Shown here in pieces: positions 57,826 through 64,000 of a DNA stretch of 64,000 nt. Position 1 is the stretch's first letter, and each line of letters begins with the position of its first letter. The notes beneath the pieces were generated by a model, which was not told where the DNA came from, made no database searches, and was given only the letters and a program-made list of their open reading frames with translations. Origin of the DNA: Phlebotomus papatasi (lineage: Eukaryota > Arthropoda > Insecta > Diptera > Psychodidae); the NCBI RefSeq assembly GCF_024763615.1, contig NC_077224.1, positions 58,290,712-58,354,711 of the forward strand. Reading direction: 5' to 3'. The position numbers and the translations under genes were made by a program.

Positions 57826-59347
57826 ATTTTACTGCTCGAACTCCACAGCGAGAACAGTCTAATCCCCTGATTTTTTCACTCTCCAAAATTTCCACCATCC
57901 ACCAACACCACACCGGAAGCACTTTTTCTCAAGATATCTTCGCGTTTCAAACGATTTCTGAAATATGAGTTACACTGTTCGTCCGTCTTTGCGTCTGATT
58001 CTTTCGGCTGTCGCTCTCTATTAGCTCTAGAGGGCAAACGGTTTAAGATAAAGCCTTGGGACGTATGGGGGACGCCCCATAAGTCGACCCAGGGATCGTT
58101 AATAAGCCCCTCATTGTCCCTCTACCCCTCCTATTCCTCACAAAAATCTTGGTTTTTTTAGGTTAGGGGAGAGTGCCCATGCTTTGCACGGTCGCAAGCT
58201 TCGTAATAACTAATTTTTTCTATGTTTCTGAGTAAATGTGAGTCCGAATTTAAAAACAGGACACTTTCTCTTAGTTTTTAAAATATGGGTGCGATGAGTC
58301 ACATTTATTGAAAAATATAGGAAATATTTAGTCATTATGAAGCATGGGATCTTGCAAAGCATGGACACTTTCCCATACTCGAAAACTCGTCGTACGAAAA
58401 TAATGCAAAAGTACTTTTGAGGTATAGCGTCTAAGTCACAAGTTCGAGCACTTTGCAAATCCCGGGACCACGCCCCTGGCAAGTTGCCTGAAATTTGAAG
58501 CCACTTTCTCATACTTCGATTTAAATTTATATGGGAATTTTTCTGCACTCGCGACCGTTACATTAAATAAAAAAAAAAGTGAGAAGCTTTTCCGTATTAT
58601 AAGATAACCTTTACGTATGGAGGGATAAATTTACTAAATTTTTGTTTAAATAAATTTTTCTCTCGGAGCACTGTGAGCGCAGTCCGAGATCAATTTAGGA
58701 ATTGGCTTCAAATAGCTTCATATAAAAAAAAATAACTTGCCATATGTTTGCCTGGGACGCTTTGCCACCCCTTTTTAATTAAAATGAAATGACATTCTAC
58801 AAGAAAAATGCGTATCAAAAAAAGCGAAATATCGCACAGGACAATTGACAGGCTTCTCTGCCATATTGACACAAAATTGACGTACGTGGAGAAAGCATCC
58901 GTAAGCACCGTAGAAAATTATTTCTCAATAACTCCTCTGACTATATTTTTGCAAATTCTTAAGTTAAACTCCTTGATTTTTGGCTTGATATGGACGAAAT
59001 GTCGTCCCAGGTAATCTCCGAAACATATCCAAAAATTAAAAAAAAAACATGGTTTTGGAAGAAAAGGAAAGGAGTGGGGGATGGGAACGAGGGGCATTTT
59101 AATAGTTTCAGGGTCGACTTATGGCATGGGGAGTCTCCTGAAGGCCCCAAGTCTCAACCTCTAACCATTTGAGCTAAATGCGTGATAACGGCCAGCCGTG
59201 ACGTCAAAAAAACTCGAAACTTCAGATTTTCAAAATTCTACCAAAATACGAATCCTTGGAGTGCTAGAAGTCGAAATATACATATAACACAAAATCAGGA
59301 GATTATATATGTATATTGCTCTCTCTGTTGAGTTCTAGCAGTAAAAA
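57826..59347. mobile_element. 1.5-kb inverted-repeat element, 'tactgctcgaactc' family
   Basis: The left end 'tactgctcgaactccacagc' is matched by the inverse of the right end ('gttgagttctagcagta', 59328-59346). Further inward, 58030-58140 ('agggcaaacggtttaagata', 'cccataagtcgaccc', 'aagcccctcattgtccc') pairs in diverged form with 59060-59205 ('ggggcatttt', 'gggtcgacttatggcat', 'aaccatttgagct'). A MITE is inserted at 58166. No transposase frame. Several solo arms of this family lie elsewhere (17508, 32494, 37320). Confidence 0.6.
58166..58375. mobile_element. MITE, GGGGAGAGTGCCCATGC family
   Basis: The ends GGGGAGAGTGCCCATGCTTT and AAGCATGGACACTTTCCC, flanked by TA. The interior 'cttcgtaataactaattttt' against 'ttagtcattatgaagc' is inverted. 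It belongs to the subfamily with 59664, 62759 and 13912. Confidence 0.8.
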
Positions 59348-59663
59348 ATATATGTGTATTTTCGTGAATAAAATTTATATCAGCACAATCTTCATTGAAC
59401 CACAAGTGTGCTCAATAATTTTCTACCAGAGAAAGCATCTTGTTGCAATTTGCTCTATTACGTAATGGCAAAAACGTGACTAATAAAACATTATATTTTA
59501 GAAAGGAAGAAACGTAAAATTGATCAAAAATGATCTGAAACTACACCTGAAATGTCGATATAATTCAAGAATTCTTGATTATTCCTTTGCCAGCAATATT
59601 TTACTATTTTTACCAATCGATACACAAGTGGAACTAGTCTTTAAGCTATAGGGGAATCATATA

Positions 59664-59886
59664 GGGGAAACTAATCATGCTTCATATGATCCCAGACTTC
59701 GTAATGACTAAATTTTTCCTATGTTTCTCAATAAATATGATTCATCGCACCCATATTTTAAAAACTAAAGGAAAGTGTACACAGTTTTCAAAATTATATT
59801 GCGCAGTTACATTTATTCAGAAACATAAGAAATATTTGGTCATTACGAAGGTTGGGATCGTATGAAGCGTGATGGACACTTTTCCC
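59664..59886. mobile_element. MITE, same subfamily as 58166, 223 bp
   Basis: The ends GGGGAAACTAATCATGCTTC and GAAGCGTGATGGACACTTTTC, TA-flanked. Just before it, 'tataggggaatca' (59647-59659) looks like a second, abandoned MITE end, which suggests a target preference or a replaced terminus. Confidence 0.8.
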
Positions 59887-59888
59887 TA

Positions 59889-60295
59889 TGTTAGCAGTTT
59901 AATCCGAAAATAAAGTTGAAATATGTAATATTATCCATCTCTTCCATTCAACCTTTATATCCATATCGAGTTAAAACTAAAGTCGATTAAATTGAAGAGA
60001 AAATGTTTGTGCAAAACCAATTTATTTTTTCTGGGAAAGCTCTTTATAAATTTAATACAGAATGTTTTCAGAATATTAAAGAAGCGAAAAAATACCCTTC
60101 TATGTACACAAACATATAAATCTGAAACCATTCCATTTGCCCAAACGGTCAGCTCTAATGTTTAGATTGGGTATTTAACAGTGAATCTCTTCAATATCCT
60201 TTTGATATTCTTTCATATTAAACTCTATTGAGCGTAGGATCAAAAATTCAATAGAATCCTTTCCGTGTGAAAATTCAAAATCATCTAAATTCTTC
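59889..60295. other. No feature seen
   Basis: AT-rich DNA upstream of the putative promoter. No repeats recognised. Confidence 0.35.
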
Positions 60296-60299
60296 CTCT

Positions 60300-60570
60300 T
60301 TCACAAACTTTTCCCACCGTTGAGCACGTGCCTAAACTCTCTCTCGCTAGAGTGAAAATCAACAATATTTGCCGGCTGAAGGTTTTCCTGAACTTCTCAA
60401 TGAATTTCTCTTCCAAGTGAGAGAGAGAGTGAGAATTTTCCACTCTCTGAATTTTCCCTGAGTGCGTGAGAAAATTGCGAAAGAGAGAATCTCTCGATCT
60501 GCGCCAAAAGTGTTTGAATTGAATTCAGTTGATTCAGTTGGTCGACTTCTAGTGACGAGTAAACAGTGGT
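60300..60570 (+). promoter_or_regulatory. Putative GAGA-rich core promoter
   Basis: Clusters of CTCTCTCTC, GAGAGAGAGTGAGA, CACTCTCTG and GAAAGAGAGAATCTCTCG lie at about 60336-60500. In flies such words bind GAGA factor and mark paused promoters. Immediately after are two initiator-like TCAGTT words (60525-60530 and 60534-60539), matching the insect consensus TCAKTY, with GACG-rich sequence about 25-30 bases further on. Base composition changes here from AT-rich repeats to balanced, repeat-free DNA. Orientation (+) is inferred from the leader that follows. Confidence 0.45.
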
Positions 60571-61492
60571 TAGAATAGAATCTATTAAGAGCTTCTATTG
60601 CTAAACTTGCGAATATCTGTCGAGAGATGCGTGAAAAGTCGTCGGATTTCCTGGATATTGGGGTGAAGCTTTGTGAAGTGTTGTGTGAAAAATTGTTCTT
60701 TTGAGAACAAGTTGAGCAATCAGAACCATTTTAAAGTGAGGCATAGAAGAGGCCTTGTGAAAGATAATTAAGCAGTGTAGAAAAAGACGAGGGTTCATCC
60801 AAGGATACAAATTGGATACTCCTTCGTTTCTGACTTCAACACTTTTTCTTGCCTCTTCTTTAGCTCCTAATTGGAGGAGTTGAAAGCGAGAAAAAAATTA
60901 AATATCTGCCAGGTAATTCGGAAGTGTGTTCGTGAGAATATGTAGGAGTGAAGAAAGAGTCGTAAAGACGGTAAATTGATAAGGTGCTGAAGAGATTTGA
61001 GGCGAGACACGGAATTTCCGTTGATGGGTCCAAAAAAGCTTTTCGTCCCGACGCTAAATTCCCGTGCAAAGTGATTTATGAGATTTCATAGTTGATAGTC
61101 TCAAATGTCTCGGGCTGTCCTGTCCTTCCCAGAATTGTCCCAGTGAGTGAAAAAAGGTGGTGGAAAACAAATTGAACAGATTTCTTGAGCATCCACCCAA
61201 AAATCATCACATCATCGCAAAAGGCAAATGGGAATGGGGATGAAAGACGACTCCTTTCTGAGGAGCCAGCAATTCATTTCTCAGCATACAATCAATCTTC
61301 TTAGTCGGTATTTTTGTGTGAACGGACACTCCGGGAAGGTATTATAGATAAAATTATAGACCGCCCAAGTCAGATTATGTCCTTTCAGCACCTTGAAAAG
61401 TCTTAGTGTATGATTTAGCAACAAGAGAGAAACTAGTTCACGAGCAAGCCGAGCAAGTGTACAATGTGCCAGAAAAGTGCCAATTTACGTAA
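60540..61492 (+). other. Putative long 5' leader exon of a host gene
   Basis: About 950 bases rich in 'gtgaaa', 'gtgtg' and 'gagaa' words, without transposon sequence, in the style of insect 5' UTRs. Small upstream frames occur: 60627-60704 (25 codons), 61024-61074 (16) and 61105-61146 (13). A 37-codon frame opens at ATG 61228 and runs to a candidate donor AAG|GTATTA (61336-61344) in phase 0. Another donor-like AAAG|TAATTG pattern is near 61490. I cannot name the gene; its coding exons would be downstream of the window. Confidence 0.35.
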
Positions 61493-62756
61493 AGTAATTG
61501 TGCGTGAATGGCAATTTTCTCAAATTCGTCAATGTGATGATATGGCCAATCTTTTAACACATATTTTATTGTGCAACATTTTTGGACCATTCAACTGACC
61601 TATTAAAAGCCACGACCTTTTTATTCACAATTTTTTCTTGTTTCCTAGCAAATTATAGTTAATCTTTGATGTAGGTATCAATAAAGAAAGAAAAACTAGG
61701 AGTCTATACATGTAGTAAGTTAGCTCTCGCTCTATAGTACAAATTTTTCGAGTTCGAAGCCTCAATAGCAGATTGAGTAAATTTTCCTACAACAGGGTAG
61801 AATCACACTGACCGTCACGTTAGTTACCGTGGCCTTGAAGGCAATATTTCGGTAGGGACACTATAAATTAAAATCTGATAGGGAAGACGGGGGTATTATC
61901 GTTAAATTAAGGAAATGATCAGCTTTAACAGACAAAAAACCATATATAAATTCGTATTTTTTAAGTGAACATGTATTTTTGAACTGACAGTACTTACCTA
62001 TGAAATCTTCACATGTAAGTTTCAATCCTTAATTGGTTTCCAATATCTATACCAATTGTATCGATAAGAAGCGCACAAAATGTTCAATTCACTGACAAAA
62101 CTGACAAGTGGCAGCAAAGTGAACTTTTGGAATGACTACTATTGTAATTTTGTGCACATATTTTTAAAAATCACTTTTCTTGTGCAAATATTACCGAAAA
62201 AATTGTGAAATTTTTTATTTGACATCGTGAAACTTAAAGTAATTAAACAATAATATAATAATTAATGTTCATGCAGAAAAATTATTTTCTTTATCCATCA
62301 ATTGGAAGAGAAGTCGATATTACAAGCATCGCTTGATCGATATTAGAAGCGTTTTGGTAATACCAGCGTCTACGTAGATGTATTTCTCTGCTGGACACAC
62401 TTGCGCGCACTTACGACTAAAGTCCACAGACGATCGAGCTCGTACATACCGAAGTCAGTTCATGTCACACTACAAACGGGACTTAGAATTCACTGCCACA
62501 AGACATTCACAAAACATAATTTCAACAAAGTTTTCATGCAGGTATTTCCCCTGAAATGCTCGATTAAGCCGTTGAAATTTACTTATGAATTTAGCCACAA
62601 CTGACGTACAATTATTATTATTTTGGTAGGAACAAATCGCAAAAACTGACTCGACTGCGAAATGTCTTCTATTTCACAAATAATTGTAATTAGCATTTAT
62701 TACACGAAAATGATGATATAAATTTAAAAATAGTATTGTTATCAATAGAATATATG
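61493..62756. other. Probable intron or intergenic DNA
   Basis: Returns to AT-rich sequence. A solo MITE-like end 'tagggaagacgggggtatta' is at 61881. 61726-61780 has 'cgagttcgaagcctc' of the old repeat family. The frame 62401-62604 has no domain. Confidence 0.4.
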
Positions 62757-62758
62757 TA

Positions 62759-62987
62759 GAGGAAACTGCCAATGCTATATACGATCCCAAGCTTCGTAAT
62801 GACTAATTTTTTCCTATGTTTTTCAATAAATATGATTCATCGCACCCATATTTTAAAAACTAAGGAAAAGTGCCCAGTTTTAGCTGAGATTCTTTACAAT
62901 CCTAGATTTTTAAAATATATTATTAGAAATAGAAAAAAATAGTTATTACGAAGCTTGGGATTGTACAAGGCATTAGGTACCTTCCCC
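62759..62987. mobile_element. MITE, same subfamily as 59664, 229 bp
   Basis: The left end 'gaggaaactgccaatgc' and the right end 'gcattaggtaccttcccc' are inverted with decay, TA-flanked. The inner 'cgatcccaagcttcgtaatg' and 'attacgaagcttgggattgt' pairing is well preserved. Confidence 0.8.
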
Positions 62988-62989
62988 TA

Positions 62990-64000
62990 CATTGAAATAA
63001 AAATATTTACATAAAAGCCCTCAAAAGTTCTGTTAATCTGTATTTTTCTGTCTGTATTCTGTTGCAAAGAGCCTTAAGACCCATTTGCAGAGTGCCGAAA
63101 ATACACACGTGCTGATCTTCGAGAATAGTCAACTTGAAAATTTTGGGAATAAAAGATCAGCCCAAACTATTATACGGGCTTCAGACCTAGGTTTAGCCAT
63201 ATGGCTTAACTTCTCTATTTTCTTTTCAATCAAGATGTCTTGGAAAATTATTACTTAAAGTTGAACAACATAGGCAAGTGATCTATTAAATTTTGAAAAA
63301 GCAATAAAACTGATTACAAGTTTGAATTTCTAGATCATCGGGAACTGGTTTAAACCTTTAGGTCTGAATCCGGCCTTACACACAGGACTTAGGATCAAGG
63401 ATTAGCGTTTTTTATGTAAATTTCAATTAAATTGGCCATATGATAAATCGAAAAGTATCCAAAAACATGCAAAGTGAAGCTTTATGATTTTTCCACTGGC
63501 ACTGATGTCGCTAATCCTTGTAAATTTCACTAGACTTTATGAATTTATAAGCTGAGCTTGACTCTCCTAATTTTGGGCTATGTATCAATACTAATCCTCA
63601 TTTTTCGGTGTGATCCCCAAGCCGATGCCTGTGTTTATTTTGGACTATATGAACCGATTTGGCTATGAACGAGCTTAGCCGTCTCTGGACTTCAGTAGTA
63701 AGTGTATCCAGACAGGATCAATTTGATCCTTTTATTTTTACCAGTGCAATTATAAAACGAAAATCGGGAGAATAGCACATTTTAAGTCACTTTAAAAATT
63801 GCTTTAAAAACCTTGGAATTTTTCTTACCTACTACACTGCTTTAATGACAGGAGGGTAAAAAATTAGGGCTCAGATATAAAAATCATTATTTCTGAGATT
63901 TTAGAGCGAAACATAACTTTATATGGCCGTAAGAAATATTTTATTTTTGGATCACTATTGACACAGTTGTCCTTAAAGGATTAAGGTAACTTATTATTTT
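62990..64000. other. No gene called
   Basis: 'cttcagacctaggtttagcc' near 63180 and 'gagcttagccgtctctggac' near 63670 carry words like the Harbinger-type MITE at 27689 ('aagccgtctctcggct'). A decayed larger relative may span 63175-63690, but I cannot define ends. Confidence 0.3.

Overview
This is an AT-rich (roughly two-thirds A+T by eye) stretch of animal nuclear DNA. It is almost certainly from an arthropod and most likely an insect, possibly a nematoceran fly such as a sand fly; that last step is a guess from style, not a match. There are no bacterial operons, ribosome binding sites or long host reading frames. Almost everything recognisable is transposable-element sequence, much of it nested. 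Only one stretch (about 60.3-61.5 kb) looks like host gene sequence: a GAGA-rich promoter and long 5' leader of a + strand gene whose body would lie beyond the window.

Layout. 1-45 kb: intergenic or intronic DNA full of short inverted-repeat elements (MITEs). The main families are: (i) TA-flanked elements with termini like TAGGGGAGACTGGGGC, at about ten loci and nested inside one another; (ii) CACTGAGA...TCTCAGTG elements (four copies); (iii) piggyBac-type elements flanked by TTAA; (iv) a 1.6-kb near-perfect palindrome with TA duplication and IR/DR-like repeats (5.9-7.5 kb); (v) a 1.8-kb family carrying a tetranucleotide tract (1.7 and 24.2 kb); (vi) other foldbacks at 15.3, 26.7, 29.0, 40.0 and 41.3 kb. 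Two tRNA-derived SINEs lie at 27.6-28.2 kb (-) and 42.5-42.9 kb (+). Several loci (13.3, 16.0, 31.1, 46.0 and 46.5 kb) carry a compact hammerhead-ribozyme motif of the minimal type described for Penelope-like elements.

45-54.3 kb is the centrepiece. A nearly intact non-LTR retrotransposon (47,645 to about 52,305) encodes the C-terminal part of an ORF1 protein and a 1220-residue ORF2 with endonuclease, reverse transcriptase, RNase H and a terminal CCHC knuckle. It is flanked exactly by two direct copies of a 1.95-kb host/MITE segment. This fits an extraordinarily long target-site duplication, or a tandem duplication whose junction is the LINE. The left copy later received a 637-bp foldback with two hammerhead motifs, flanked by a 12-bp duplication; the right copy is the empty-site control. 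The LINE 3' tail closely resembles the 3' ends of both SINEs, so this LINE or a close relative probably supplies the machinery that moves the SINEs.

54.3-64 kb: more MITEs (58.2, 59.7, 62.8 kb), a 1.5-kb inverted-repeat element (57.8-59.3 kb) and the putative promoter/leader. Boundaries of old elements are approximate; all alignments were done by eye.
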